From: Aphelenchoides besseyi
Lineage: Eukaryota; Nematoda; Chromadorea; Rhabditida; Aphelenchoididae
Assembly (NCBI GenBank): GCA_024699855.1
Contig: JAMPIQ010000003.1
Coordinates: forward strand, 5,456,001 to 5,520,000
Direction of reading: 5' to 3'
DNA length: 64,000 nt
Below the pieces are notes generated by a model that saw nothing but the letters and a program-made list of their open reading frames with translations, did no database searches and was not told the DNA's origin. The translations under genes and the position numbers were made by a program. Shown here piece by piece: positions 35,207 through 48,102 of this stretch. Position 1 is the first letter of the stretch, and the number at the start of each line of letters is the position of its first letter.

Positions 35207-37255
35207 ATGACGGCGAACGGCGATTCGCAGCAAAAAGTTCCGTCCGCTAAACCGATGCTCGTGAAGGTAAAACCAATTGGAAAATTTGGTGACAATTAAA
35301 AATTTCCAGATCCGCTCATCCGTTTACATGTTTGGCAATTACGAAGTGAAGCCGATCATGGAGCCTGCAGAAATAACGAAAGACGACTTTTCCATCATTT
35401 TAAAACTGAAACCTGGAAAGCATGACATTCGATTGTCGATGTCGTACAAACACATTGCGCGCATAGATTTCCTGGACAATCAAGAGCATGAAGGAGCGGG
35501 ATTGGTGCTTTACATCACCGATCTGTGTGTGAAGAAAATCGAAGAACTTACGCGCTTCGAGCCCTCGAAGTTTCGACATTTCCGGAATGCCTATGCAAAA
35601 CACGCGTAAGCTTCATTTTGTGATTTGTTAGCCTTGTATCTTAGTTTCATCATAATGGACATTCTCAATTCGGATTCGCAGACTATGGAAGATCTTCGCG
35701 TTGTGTTCAACGAAGCCACACTGACCAACAAGAAGCATTTGAAGGAGCAATTCAAAGACAGTACGTTCAATCCCGGAGAACCTACTCGCTACTTCAGTAA
35801 GTTTTTTCTTTGACTATAAAAATTACGTGTATTTTAAGGCCCCATAAATGCCACTTATTTCAAGAATATTCTTTCAACGCTACACAAGGAAATGTATCTT
35901 GAAGATGTGACCGTGAATGGTCAAAAGTACGTCAGCGGTCGTATTGTGAACACCGAACCCAACAACAGGTGCGCAGTTCAACAAGATGGACGAATTATTC
36001 AATTGAACTCCGATGTGATAAGTGGACGCCCACGTGGTATAATAGATCAACGACGGAGTTTTGCTATCGGACGATTTCCTGCTACTTTGGATAATGGACC
36101 ACACCCCAAAGTAAGTGAGCAATAATGTTGGTTTATCTGTTTTTCGTCTATTTAGATAGCACGGTTATCTCGACCCTTGGCCCCACGACCGCTAGCCAGT
36201 GAAGTACACACAATCGAGGACGATGCACATGCTGAACCAGCTCCAGTGATTGCCAACAAATTGATTGCTGCCTATCAACCGGGAAGCAATGTGAGCTGTA
36301 AAATTTACGACCAAGATCTCAGCACCTTAAACGCGTCGGAAATGTTGAACGATACGATCATTGAATTTTACATGAATTACATTCTTTTTAACATACTCGA
36401 TTCAGTCAAGTGACTTTTCTATTTAATCCAACAAATTAATGTGATGCATTTTAGACGTGATCGAATTCATATCTTTAGCACTTATTTCTTCAGTAAGTTA
36501 TCCAAGGATGTTTACACCGCACGGCAGCCGAAAGCTCGAGCCAAAAAGGTAACTTCATATTCTTTTTAACAATCACATACGATTTTCAGATCAGTGACAA
36601 TTATTTGACATTGAAGTCGTGGACGAAGACTGTTGACGTATTCGAAAAAGATTTTTTAGTCATTCCTATTAACGAAGAAGCTCATTGGTTAGTTTTGCAT
36701 CAACTGTTTGTTCATTGTTTTCCTAGGTACCTGGCTATCATTGCATATCCAAATTTGGGAATTGTCTCGAAGCCCGTGGACGGAATGACTATTCCACAAG
36801 AGGATCTGACGGATTCACAGCCATCAAATGCTCATCCACCAATTCCCATCTTTATTTTCGACTCACTGCTCGATCCCACCGATACGAAGAAACATCGAAT
36901 CGTGGCTGAACTCTTACTCGACTACTTGTTTCTCGAGTATCAAGACAAACGCAACGATCATCATTTGCCGGGTGTATCGTATAGGAAAAACCAATTCAAA
37001 TTAATCATTCCACAAGACATGCCGCAACAATCCAACTACTACGATTGTGGAATCTTCATGCTCCAGTTCGCCGAGTCCTTTTTGAACAGACTCCCAATTG
37101 TACGAATGATTTCTGTTTTGTTTAATTGCCTTCAATTTCAGCTCAGTGAGATTACGGACACAATCGTCTACGATAAGTTTTTTGACAGCGTTGATCTCAG
37201 CGGCAAACGCGAACACATTCAAAATCTCATCAAAGAATTGGGTGCAACTTCCTGA
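35207..37255 (+). CDS. ulp-2: SENP6/7-like SUMO protease
   Basis: Multi-exon gene of about 510 residues. The C-terminal half is a Ulp1-type C48 cysteine protease. It starts at [29 protein letters not shown] and has the catalytic His in EEAHWYLAII, the Asp in FDSLLDPT, and the Gln and Cys in [19 protein letters not shown] low-conservation insert splits the domain (36780-36830), as in the SENP6/SENP7/Ulp2 branch, which trims poly-SUMO chains. The N-terminal half holds a beta-rich region ([17 protein letters not shown]) without a clear catalytic role. AATAAA at 37296. The next gene starts 190 bases downstream on the same strand. Confidence 0.85.
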
Positions 37256-37444
37256 ACGCAATTTTATTCCTTTCCAAATTTCGTTGCGTATTATGAATAA
37301 ACAAGTTAATTTCTCTTGTTTCCATTTAAGTATCTGTTTCAATAGCAGTGATTACTTTTTTGCAAATTGTGTGCATTTGGTTTCAATGTTTTCGATTTCC
37401 GTTCATACACGCTTCCAAGCTCCCAGTGACAACGAACAGTCGAG

Positions 37445-38152
37445 ATGTCGATCATGGACTACAACGGTGGAACGGTGGTGGCAATGGCCGGTGAAGAGTG
37501 TGTTTGCATTGCAACCGATTTGGTTTTGGGCGAACAAATGGCAGTCATTGCAACTGACGTGAAGAAGGTGATCTGTGAATTGGGAATTACAACTGACAAC
37601 TTGTTTCTTAGGTCCACAAACTTACCGATCGCCTCTACGTTGGATTGGCAGGTTTTCGTTCGGATTGTCAAACTGTTTTGGACCACCTTCAACGCGAAAA
37701 GAGTCTCTACGAATTGCGAGAGAACCGAAAACTTTCGCCCAAAGTTGCCGCTACGTTGGTTTCAAATTTGTTATACAAACATCGTTTTGGCTATTACTTC
37801 ATCAATCCGTTGATTGCCGGTCTTGATCCCATTACTTTCAAGCCGTTCATTGCTGACACCGACATTATTGGTACGATTACCAATCCACGTGATTTTGTTG
37901 CTGTCGGTAATGCTTCCGAATACGCTCTTGGTGTTTGTGAAGGTGACTACAAGGATTGAATAACCGATATACTTGTTGATACATTTAGGTTTTTGGCGCG
38001 AAAATATGGGACCTGAAGAGTTGTTCGAAGCGACTGCTCAATCGTTGCTTGCTGCAATCGATCGTGACGGATCTTCGGGTCACGGTGCATTGATTTACAC
38101 GATTACCAAAGACAAAGTGAATGTCAAGACCATCAAAGCTCGAATGGATTAA
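37445..38152 (+). CDS. pbs-3: Proteasome subunit beta type-3
   Basis: Three exons, about 204 residues, the full family length. It begins MSIMDYNGGTVVAMAG and continues with CIATDLVLGEQMAVIATDVKKVH, LYVGLAGFRSDCQTV and YYFINPLIAGLD, all diagnostic of beta-3. This subunit lies in the beta ring of the 20S core and is non-catalytic: it lacks a processed N-terminal threonine with its partner lysine set. Very high conservation. Placed 190 bases after the SUMO protease gene in the same orientation, so an operon is possible. AATAAA at 38210. Confidence 0.95.
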
Positions 38153-38829
38153 GTTATTCGTTGTAATATCGAACAATCAAAACGTTGTGTTATGTTTCTT
38201 AAAGTTGACAATAAACAAGCACGGTTATTTGGAGTTCAAGTGACTGGAAAATTGAGTTGGATTTAGAGGAGCGGCACTTTTGTTTACTATTTGAATAAGT
38301 AGGCGGCGATTTCTCTTTAATGTCAATTGAGTTACGCAGCAAATTTGGGCAAACGTTTGTCTTTTGGCTACGTAAAGTCATGAAACTGTTTGTTTGTCTT
38401 TTTATTGGCTTAACATAAGCATGAAGGCAACAATCTGTGTTGGTCTTCGATACGTTGGAGCTTTAGACCAAGTACCTGATGCGTAAACACTTGACGCCGA
38501 TGCGAGGGTTTATTCGCGCGTACTAATCGATCAGTTTAATACTCGGCCACGGAGTTTTGAGAGTACGGTAAATAAGTCGCAATGCATGAGATTCGATTAC
38601 ATTTGATCAGTGTATTCGTGGTCGCGAAATGAATAGATTCGTTTGTTTGTATAACCATCTTAAGAAGTGGAATGGATGATACGAGTGCACGATTTCAGTC
38701 CATAAGGCACCTCACCTACTCGATTATCCAATGAACTCGCCGGACCCGCCCATTTTTTCAACACGATACAGTCATTTCTTTTGGCAACACTGACTCTTGA
38801 AAAGTTAGTCATATCGAGAAGAAGTTGTA
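38153..38829. other. Intergenic region upstream of the DMRT gene
   Basis: Holds the pbs-3 3' UTR and presumed DMRT promoter. No gene seen. Confidence 0.6.
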
Positions 38830-39686
38830 ATGTTGGGACGATTTCAAAATCTTGGCAATTCGTTTTTCTTGGATTCATCCGCTGGTTTTGGACAACAGAA
38901 AGAGCGTAGACCAAAATGCGCCAGATGTCGAAATCATGGATTGGTTGCTTTGTTGAAAGGTCACAAGAAACATTGTCAATTCAAGTTGGAAAACTCGTTT
39001 TTAACGTCCTTCCTAGTTGTGTTATTTAGGAAATGTGTATGCGAGAAATGTAATTTGATTGCCGAACGTCAAAGAGTTATGGCCGCTCAAGTGGCATTGA
39101 AAAGTGAGTATTTTAACGAGCTCAATAATTCGCTTTTTGTTTCAGGAAAACAAGCGAACGAAGATGCTCTTGCTATCGGTGTTCGATTGGTTGCCGGTCA
39201 ATCGTTGGATCAGTTACCGCAAACAATCTATCCATTATGGGATGTACCATCACACAAATCAAACTCTCTGGTCGTCGCCGAGGAGTCAGTAACTTCCGAC
39301 AACGAATCGCCAAAAAAATCGACTGGGAAAAGCAGTCGTCGAATCAAGGATCAATCATGCGGTCTAACCAAGTTTACTCCAATGGAACTGCTTGGTCTGT
39401 TGTTTCCGGACGAAGAGGAGCGAATCTTGGAATTGATATTTGAAGGTTGTAGCGGCGAACTTTTGACCGTAATCGAAAATCTCGTAAGCAAACAATTTTT
39501 CTTGTCGCTGATTGATTATCCGAATTGCAGTTATGTTTACGTCAATCTCGTCAAATTATGCAAGAAAATAACGAGACCCAGAAATCGAAACCCATTTGTA
39601 GTCCACGATTTGACATTCAGAGTTTGCTACAACCGTTTATTTACTCTTCTTCGAATTCAAACGAACAATGCACAGCGAGTGACTGA
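38830..39686 (+). CDS. dmd-4: DMRT transcription factor with DM and DMA domains
   Basis: About 240 residues. The DM zinc module starts at [23 protein letters not shown] and ends [23 protein letters not shown], with the Cys/His ligands of the intertwined zinc sites all present. The exon join in the middle of it (…CAATTCAA to GAAATGTG) restores KKCVC. Downstream, [26 protein letters not shown] is a DMA domain, a CUE-like ubiquitin-binding fold found in DMRTA/DMRT4-5 and in C. elegans DMD-4, where it controls protein stability in sexually dimorphic neurons. The final exon, taken in phase 0 after the donor at about 39484, gives a Ser/Gln-rich tail ending at 39686; reading through the intron gives a longer, less likely tail. 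AATAAA at 39862. Confidence 0.88.
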
Positions 39687-39893
39687 CTTCTGTTTTCCGC
39701 CCTTTTCTCCTTCAAACTCATAATTTAAATGTGATACCCATTTCCGTTTCGGAATCCTATTCAATCTACATATTTTAAGCCGCAGCTATCAAATGACTTT
39801 CTGGGTTACTTAAACGTTGCAATAAGTTCATTCCAGAGTTTTGAGCACTAAAGAACATCTAAATAAAAATTGATAACAGAAGAATGAACGGAA

Positions 39894-41432
39894 TCAATGA
39901 AAGTCGGTTTTAAGATTATCAGAATTGAAGAGCAGTTGTTCGGAGATTTGATCGAAAGCAGCTAACCCAAAGAAATTCATAATCGTGTAGGTTTCTAGCA
40001 AAATAGATGCAGCAGAGAATACGCCCGATTGCATCAGAATCAAGTGTCCAAGTCTTTCTGAACATGAGTGTTAAGTCGAAGTTGTCAACGACATTGATTA
40101 CCCTCGTAATTTGGGACATGAGAAGATTTGTAGAACACGAAGAGCGCACGTATAACCTGGTTTTTGAAAGCAATCAGTTTTTGGCGCGTGGTCTCACTTA
40201 TCGAGTGAGCGGTTTCTTCTGAAATCTGTTGTTATGAAATCGATGAAGAACAAATACCTGTGTGATTATGATTTCCGCAGTGAAAGAGAGTCAGAATCTT
40301 CAATACTAACAGTTCTTCGTCGAGTAGCTTTGAACGTCGCATCGGAATGACGATTTCGTCGATGCAACGATCAACCATTGAACTCCACAGATGTTGTTGC
40401 CGCCAGATTCTCGATTCAGGCAGGCACTTCTTGACTTCATCAGGAATTAAACTCATATCTATGATGGCTAATAATATAATAATTGTTATTTGTATACCTC
40501 TGGGCATCATTGCACCATTAGCAATCATCCACAAGTTGGCTCGGCCGTGCCGTGCAGTATAATAGCCGCTCTCAAGTATCAGATTATGAGCAGCAAATCG
40601 TTTGAGTAGAATTAATCGATCATCAATTGGTAAAAGTGAAAATTCAGGAATACTTGTTGACCACTCAAGCATCATCAGCATATCCATCTGAAATCTTAAA
40701 TATAAACTTGTTATTTAATCCAGTAGAATACTTGTGTGACGATTGAAACGTCTGTTTTGCTCATCAAAGGATTAGTTTGTTTCTGCACATTCTTCAGCTT
40801 TTCGGCCAACTTTATCGCTTCGTTTTTGGATCTGATTGCTTCCAACTTCCGCATTCGAATTTCACGATCTTTACGTGTAAGTCCAGAAATGAAAGAAAGT
40901 AGTTTTCTTTCTTCCGCAGTCAGATTTACAGTCGTTGTACATCCGGGAGTTCGTCTGACACCAATGATGTCCCGTTTTGCTTTCAATGCTATGCTTTGGT
41001 TAATCGACATTCGCACTCCATAGAATACGTAGATGAAGTGATTAAGAAGGATTTTGTGTGAAAGCTTTTAAATAACTCCAAAGAAGTACATCTTATGCAC
41101 ATTAAAACTCTACACATTTGTTGGAGCGCAAATGTCGCATTACCTTCTTTTTGCATCCCCAACTCAAGACAACGAGCCAACCGACATCCACGACAAAGTT
41201 TTTCGGCGGCACATTTAGTGGACATCACACATTCCGGTTTTGTTTTTTGAAGAATCATTCTTCGAAAGAATACCTTACAACGGGCACATGACAACACACC
41301 ATAATGATTGCCATTGGCCGTCGCGTTCTGACAAATTCTGCAACGAGGAACCGCGTAATCTGAATTTCAGTTGGCTCAATCATTAGACAAGTTGAACTCA
41401 CCTGCTACATCTTTAATTATTTCACGTGTCAT
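39894..41432 (-). CDS. Nuclear hormone receptor
   Basis: Multi-exon gene on the minus strand. The DNA-binding domain has CRICQNATANGNHYGVLSC as first zinc finger start, then CARCKVFFRRMI and CRGCRLARCLELGM. The P-box CARCK departs from the classical CEGCK and is typical of the HNF4-derived receptors expanded in nematodes. A linker with EERKLLSFISGLTRKDREIRMRKLEA follows. The ligand-binding domain shows helix 3-5 (MLMMLEWSTSIPEFSLLPIDDRLILLKRFA split across positions) and helices 10-12 ending near 39894. It should be a ligand-regulated nuclear transcription factor. The ligand and the C. elegans counterpart are not clear. It follows TTC38 by 217 bases on the same strand. Confidence 0.85.
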
Positions 41433-41648
41433 TATGCCATGTCCTTCAATCGGCAAACTGCTCAACGGTTGTGGTCGAAAAGCGCTCGGCGAAAAAATCG
41501 GTTCTGCCTCTTGCGGGTATGTTCTTTGATCACACCTTTCGACGCTTAGTAGCACGTGAAGCCCAACTTCTATTGCTGTTTAGTGTATTCGTGGAACTCA
41601 ATTCTACGTTTTATTCCTCACAATCGTTTGAAATAACAACAAAGGCGA

Positions 41649-43309
41649 TCATAATTTATTTCCCGTTTCATGCATTTGAAGAATACGACTTCCAACCAAA
41701 GAGCCGGGTTTGAAACGTTGACGTTCAGCAAGTAATTCCCTGAAAAGAAAAGCAAATTCCCAAGTTCGAAAATGTTGTTTACATTGCCATATCCTTGTGT
41801 CCAGATGCTTCTGATTGGAAACCAGCACTAAGAGCCAATTGAGTGAACACATCACGCTGAAATATCATCCGTTGGATTGTCGACCAGTCAAAAACTAACT
41901 TGTGCGTTGCTGCCACCGATTTCACGAATCGAGTTTCTTGCCGCATACAAACGATCAAAACAATCCGCAAATTCGCCTCTTCGGAAATCGGCAATCGACT
42001 CGCAAATCGGAATTCCCAACTTTTCCGTGATATTTCGATTTTCGTTGTCTGCCGCCGTTGTAGACATGTAGCTTTGTAGGGATCTTGCGTGATTTTGCTC
42101 TAATTCAAAATCTTCGATGTTCGCCAAGATCATCGCGCAATGAACGTCATTAAATGCCAACACGTGGTTATCCAACTGCTCCTCAATCAACGGAACTAAT
42201 GCTTTCCATCGCTCACGACCAACGTCTACTTTCTCAATTTCTAGGCGCTGAAGAAGTGCAGCAGCGTCCACAATGTCAAGCATTGTTTTCGATTTACATC
42301 TTTCGACGATCTCTGTGTCATAAATATCCAAAACCTTTTCGTAATCCGCATGTTCTAAATGAAACAGTGCGGTATGCCAGTGGTTATGACAAGCCAGCAG
42401 CCATGCAGGTTCCCAATAACTTCGAGTGCTCTCCATGAATTCGATTCCAAGTTTGAATTGACCGGTCATTTCGTAACAATGAGCGATTGCATGCGTAGCC
42501 CACGGATCAAATGGATTCAACTCAAGAGCATATCGAGCCTCAATTTCAGCAGTTTTGTATTTTTCATTTTCCTCCAAAGCAAATGCGTGCATACCGTAAA
42601 CGAAACTGTAAATTGCGGTTAACATGTCGATTTCAGTAAGTTACCTGAATCCGGGAATATCACTTGTCCATCTTGTTAGCACGTTTCCCATTGTATGCAA
42701 ATTTCCGACCAAATCTCCACGAAAGAAATAACCGTCATGAGCAAATTTAACGGCCATCAAATCAGTTGGATGTTCTGCCAAAATCTCTTCCCAACATTTC
42801 GAAGCCTTGGATAAGCGACCGAAAGCGAAATGTTGAATCGCTTGACAATGCAACTTTTCCCGATCGTTTCCGGATTTCTCCGCATCCTTGACCAAACGAT
42901 TCAGATCAGCAGCAAAAATTGGATCGTTGTGAGCCTCCAAAACAACAGTCAATGATCATCTTTTGTGAAAATTACCGATTTTGTAACCCCCAGACAATCG
43001 AGACCAAGAACTAAGCAGCGTCCAATTACTGCAAATCTCAATTAAACTATTTCTCTTTCATCTACGTACTCGATTCCGGGTCAGCAGTTATTAGCTTTTC
43101 AGCCGTCGCCATAAGACCTCCCAATTCGTAACAATCGGACCAAGAAACAACCTGTCGCAGCAAAGCATCGTATAGTTGGGCTGCTTCATTACTAGTCGTT
43201 GTGATCGGTAGACCCGAATCAATCCAACCCTTAAGAAAAGGTTTCGATTATCATGTTGCAAGTTTACCTGACAATTCCGCAAATTCTCCACGCACCATGT
43301 TGTATTCAT
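41649..43309 (-). CDS. ttc-38: Tetratricopeptide repeat protein 38 (TTC38)
   Basis: Multi-exon gene, about 470 residues. The N-terminus has GWIDSGLPITTTSNEA and LYDALLRQVVSW, then WEEILAEHPTDLMAVKFAHD, NPFDPWATHAIAHCYEM, and LACHNHWHTALFHLE, which are signature segments of the TTC38 family. GGSNAQRDVFTQLAL and FRELLAERQRFKPGS complete the C-terminus. The start is ATG at 43309. One intron of 41 bases (about 42925-42965) must be removed to keep frame. TTC38 is a widely conserved, poorly characterised cytosolic protein with TPR-like helices, abundant in liver and kidney in mammals; its biochemical function is not established. Confidence 0.9.
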
Positions 43310-43605
43310 CAAGAAGACAGAATATATACTTCAACACAACGAGCACAGTGTTTGTCGTAAACCGATTGTCAAAACAAAAAACAAACGAGTCAAATCGGTC
43401 GCCCAAAAAATCAACGGCGACCCTTTACACACGGCTGTTTACATTTGTTTCGAGCAAATGCGAGAACCGCGTGCTTTTAATGTTGTCGTTCACTAGCAAA
43501 GCGCGAGACCAAAACTTTATGTTATTGATGGGCATCTTGGTCATAGAGAACAACGTTTTATTTGATTTATTTGCCCAATTTCTCACATTGAAATCATAAC
43601 GCTCT
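43310..43605. other. Short intergenic region
   Basis: About 300 bases between the TTC38 start and the stop of the upstream gene on the same strand. No feature seen beyond likely promoter or operon spacer. Confidence 0.5.
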
Positions 43606-44808
43606 TCAACTCTTCAGAAGTTTGGCGCCATCGACCGACACTTTCACGTTCACACCTTTCGTTGGTTCGGCGACCACTTCGATCCACGAATTGGCGTCCG
43701 ATCCAAATGCATAGCGACGAGCAGCGGCACGTTCTTTAAACACCGACAAGGTTATGAAATGGAATTCTTACCGTTCTTTTCTTGAGTTGTAAAAGCATTA
43801 CGACTGATAGCACGACAATCGCCTTCATGAGTATTGCAGGTTTCACGAGCTCCACAAAAACGAGCCACACGCTGCATGTGAATGATACGAAAACCAACTT
43901 CAACGTGTTCTGTCGACTCGAAACGGTTTTCTGCACAGTCGCTGTAAAGCACCTTCTTTTGAACCGCTTTCAATTCGGTCATTTGCTTCTGAGTCACACC
44001 ATCACCAAACAAAAGAGTAACCTGAATATGAACAATTAAAAAACCACTCTGTACAAACTTCATCTTCGAAAGAAACTGTAGTAAAAAAGTTTCCAGCAAC
44101 AGACAACTTCAAACGCAAACCCAATTCGCCATGATGTTGTCCGTTAACGTAAACTTGACATGCACTCATAACCATCTTCTCGAGTTTACGCACAAAAAAT
44201 CCGTTTAAATCACTCTAGAATTCTATGTCAATTCGTGTGTTTGATCTTGACTCACGTTCAACTGGAAATCGGCACGCAAAACAGCGAGTTTGCCGTCAGC
44301 ACGTGTTTTGAACGTTTGTTGAAGTCCACCAAACCATTGACCATTTTCCCATATTGCGCCGCTGTGAGTGAATACGTTGTCCAATTCGCCATTTCCAACA
44401 TTTCCGTCGTTAGACGTGACTTGAGCCTCGAAAACAACGTGAACTCTACGACGTTTAATGTTGTAATGAAAACGAGTGCGATTCAAAACGAGAAGCGGAG
44501 TTGTGAGCTCCAAACGAGTGTCGGCAACCGAATTGTGATGAAGCCACGGACGATCCAACGGAGTAGGACGACGAGCATTATGTTTGCTTGGACTACTCGA
44601 ACGTGAAGGTGAACGTTGTCCCGAAGTGAAGTCACCACTAGTATGCGAATCCGTTGGTTTGATTGAAGTGGGTAGCCACGGTTGAAATTTGTTTCGATAT
44701 TCCTCTTTCACTTCGTCGAACTAAAAATACAAAATCAACACAACGATCAACTAGAGTTACTTGAATCGATTCTTCAGATTTTTCTTCGCTTTCCCTTTTC
44801 GAGGCCAT
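43606..44808 (-). CDS. Unrecognised protein with a disordered Ser/Arg-rich N-terminus
   Basis: Four or five exons on the minus strand, about 340 residues. It starts MASKRESEEKSEESIQ (ATG at 44808), then a Ser/Pro/Arg-rich stretch (SPSRSSSPSKHNARRP). The rest is a beta-rich body with AIWENGQWFGGLQQTF, CQVYVNGQHHGELGLRLKL, and a Cys-containing segment FCGARETCNTHEGDC near the C-terminus. It ends EVVAEPTKGVNVKVSVDGAKLL. There is no signal peptide and no membrane span, so it should be intracellular. I do not recognise a domain. The even spread of hydrophobic and Gly residues and the consistent exon joins argue for a real gene. It shares a divergent upstream region with unc-93. Confidence 0.7.
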
Positions 44809-44840
44809 ACTATCAAAGCAACCAAACGACTAAGACGAAG

Positions 44841-45135
44841 TTCAACAAATGACGACGTTCAGAAAATCGAGACCTCTTTTAACAACCTTATGCAAATTGC
44901 CAAACAAACTCAAGATTTGGAAGGTTGTCTGATACGAAAAAGTTGTTTGGATGACATGCAGTCATTAAAAGTTTTGTTGGAACTGATAAGTTTCTGTGAT
45001 AAGACCAATTTGTTTGTAATATTCAATCGAACAATTGAAATAAAAGAGCACAACTTGGAGGTCCATTTGGCGGATGATCAAGATGCGATCGCTCGGACAC
45101 AGCTGTTAAGATCGACTCGTTTTCTTTCCGACTGA
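44841..45135 (+). CDS. Possible small helical protein upstream of unc-93
   Basis: An open frame between the divergent starts at 44808 and 45173. The in-frame ATG is at 44890; upstream codons (KRLRRSSTNDDVQKIETSFNN) look protein-like but lack an ATG. A possible 30-base intron (gtaata at about 45015 to aaaag) would join NLF to EHNLEVHLADDQDA. The text is helical and charged but I cannot match it to a family. It could be a chance frame in a bidirectional promoter. Confidence 0.3.
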
Positions 45136-45172
45136 AAGCAAATTTCTGGTTGCTAGTGAACTCGATTCGAAG

Positions 45173-47821
45173 ATGGACGGCAACAACGCGTGGGATTTGG
45201 TGGAAGATGAAGATCGTGAATCGGGCACATCGCGCTCAACTTCAACAAGCGACAGTGAAACAGGTCCCGTAGATACAAGTGAAGAGGCCAATCTGCCAAC
45301 TGCTGCACGATTACGACGAAGCAAGTAAGTGGTCTTCGTTGACACTATGGTTATTCGGTTTCTAGATCGCCAGCCGTTGAATCGATTCGCAAAGTTTCTC
45401 GAATTGTGTTCCAAAAAATTGGGCTTCAGAAACGTCCGAAACCACCGCAATGCGTTCCGTTGAATAGAACGTTTGATTTACCTCAATTCCCACTTTCACT
45501 TTTTTGTGAGAAACCATCGGAGTTTTCTTATGCTCGTGATCACAAAAAGATCATTTCAAAAGAGACGTTGAAAAGAAGAAGAGACAGAACGATCGAATCA
45601 GTCAAAGAAAAATGGTGAGGTCGAATTCAATCCATTGAAATCGACTCATGCTTACAGTTCGTATCTTTTCCGAAGTCAGGACAGCGGTCTCGAGCAGCAT
45701 TATGCCGATGCGGTGTTTGCCACAGTCCAACCGGAACGATCATACGTCTACGATCCATTTTGTCCGGTGAGAAACTGTTTTGTTTCGTTGTTTGAAGAGC
45801 ATTCAGGTTCATGGAAGTAAGAGAGTGTTGGCAAGGAAGAGACGGTTGCTAGATATGAGTAGTTTCGTGAATTCAATTGACACGGCTGACAACGACCAAT
45901 TAGCTCCGATCCTGAATAGTGATGCCGTTTTGGCCAAAGCGATTCGTAAACGACAACGAGCTCTCGGAGCCCAAGGAGGTCATGTGTTGAAAGCGAAACG
46001 TAAAATTCAAACAAATTTGGTATCTTGATTAGTAAGAAATATTGCGCACTTTAATTTTAGTTGATCATTAGTTTTGCATTCTTGTTTCTGTTCACTGGAT
46101 TCCACGGTCTACAGTATCTGCAAACAGCCATCAACGGCCAAATGGGTGCGGATGCTCTTGGGTAATAAATAAAAGTGAATACTAACAACTTGTTTTAGTA
46201 CCTTTTATTTGTCTCTTGCCATCTCATCGTTAATTGTTCCATCTTTTGTCGTTAATCGTTTGGGATCGAAACTGACGTTGATAACTGCATTTGGTGTTCA
46301 TTTGGTCTACATGCTCGCCAATTTTCTTCCACGTTATTACAGTTTGATACCAGCTGTAAACATCGAGAGTTTTTAATCGGCTAATCAAGTAGTTTAGTCG
46401 ACGCTTGCTGGTATCAGTGCGAGTTGCATGTGGTCGGCTAACAGCTACTACATTACTCAAAGCGGAATCAATTATGCCAAATTGAATGTCGAAGCACAAA
46501 ATACCGTAATCGTGAGATTCTTTGGACTATTTTTTATGATTGTTCATGTCGGGCAAGTTTGTGGTACGTTGTTGTCATCGTTGATATTGAATCGTTCAAT
46601 GGATGTCATTGACGTTGCTGATGAGATGGATAGAACTTGCGGCTCGGGGTTTCCGAGCAATTTATCGTATTTAAGTTCTCAAGCACAACAGAATTTGAAA
46701 CGTCCGAGTCAATTGGCGTTTTCGAGTGTTGTTGCCGTCGATCTTTGTTGTGTGTTAGTGGCCGTAATGGTAGTGGCTTTCTTCTTGAACGCGTTGAAAC
46801 GTGATGAGATTAGAAAGTAAGTTAAAACAGAAAGAATCGCTTTCTTATCATTGTTTACAGCAAAAAACCACCAAAGTTTTCGGCAGAAGTTTTAATTCTA
46901 ACGTTACGTAACTTACAAAAACCGAAAGTTTTGTTGTTGATTCCACTGACTATTTTCAATGGAGTAGAACAGGCGTTCATAGTGGGTGTATATCCGAGAG
47001 TAAGTGGAGAGTAGATTTCATACAAGTACTCGTTTTCCAGAATTTTGTTGCATGTGCACTTGGAATTTCGCAAATTGGATTCGTTTTGACAACGTTTGGA
47101 AGTGATTGTATATTGAAGAAGTTCTCTTATTGCATTTTTTTAGTTTCGGATGCAATATGCAGTTTAGTATTTGGACCTTTAATCAGGATGTTTGGCCGAA
47201 TGCCACTGTTTGTTTTTGGATCAGTGATGAAGTACAAGAGTATTTGTATAAGCGTAGTAAGCAGGATATTTTAGTATTCTGACCATCTTGACTCTGATCA
47301 TTTATCCAATCAATCCGACGGATCGCGTATTTTTCAACGTTATTGCAGGAGTTTGGGGAATGGCTGATAGTGTTTGGAATACACAGATTCAAGGTGGAGA
47401 ATTGAAGTTGACCGTATATGACGTCTGTTAGTTTTATAGGATTTTGGGTCGGAATTACTGGACGCTCGTCACTCGAGGTATCATTTGCTAGCTATCGCTT
47501 TTGGACGGCTTTCGGTCTTGCTCTCGGCTTCTTTAGCACACGTTTTCTGTCCGTGAATCAGTACTTAGCTATTTCTTTCGTCCTATTACTCATAGGAATA
47601 CTCGGGTACTTCCTAATCGAGTTGTACGATCCAATTATGGTAAACAGATTCTTGTGTACTATTGATCGTAATATTTGATGATTTAGGCGCTTTTTAAAAC
47701 TACACAGCGAAGTGGTCGACAAGCTCATTTTGAGCCAGAACTCGGAGAGAAAGTTAAAGAAAAAAAGAAAGATCGTCTGCGAAATCAAAAGGAGGGCACT
47801 TCAAGTCCTGAAAAATATTGA
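45173..47821 (+). CDS. unc-93: UNC-93, multi-span membrane protein
   Basis: Multi-exon gene of about 680 residues. A long charged cytosolic N-terminus (acidic, then Arg/Lys-rich, to about residue 210) is followed by twelve hydrophobic segments of the UNC-93/MFS-like fold. The first span region reads FLFLFTGFHGLQYLQTAINGQMGADALG, a signature of the family. Later parts are ISASCMWSANSYYITQSGINYA, FGLFFMIVHVGQVCGTLLSSLI and GVWGMADSVWNTQIQ. The C-terminus is basic. The long N-terminus sets UNC-93 apart from UNC93A/B1. In C. elegans it regulates the two-pore K+ channel SUP-9 with SUP-10 in muscle. AATAAA at 47871. Confidence 0.9.
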
Positions 47822-48102
47822 TTGTTTCTTATTGTTCGCTTCAACTGCAAGTTTTTGTTTCTCTGAAGATAATAAAAGAAGAATCGGTTGATTAGATGTT
47901 TATCCTGAAAACAATGAGAGTCATAAAAACACGTATATGATTGAGATTATGTTAGGCCCTGAGTGCAAACAATTCGATTAATTTCGTCGATGACTTAATC
48001 GACCAAACGGAAAATGTTTCTTGGAAATCGTAATCGCCCTATCATTTTTGATTGACCTTCCCAATCTAAATTGTAAATCAATTCGTGTGAAAATGAATCA
48101 AC

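Noticed and set aside
45106..45450. Minus-strand frame of 114 codons
   Set aside because: Lies opposite the first unc-93 exons and has no domain of its own.
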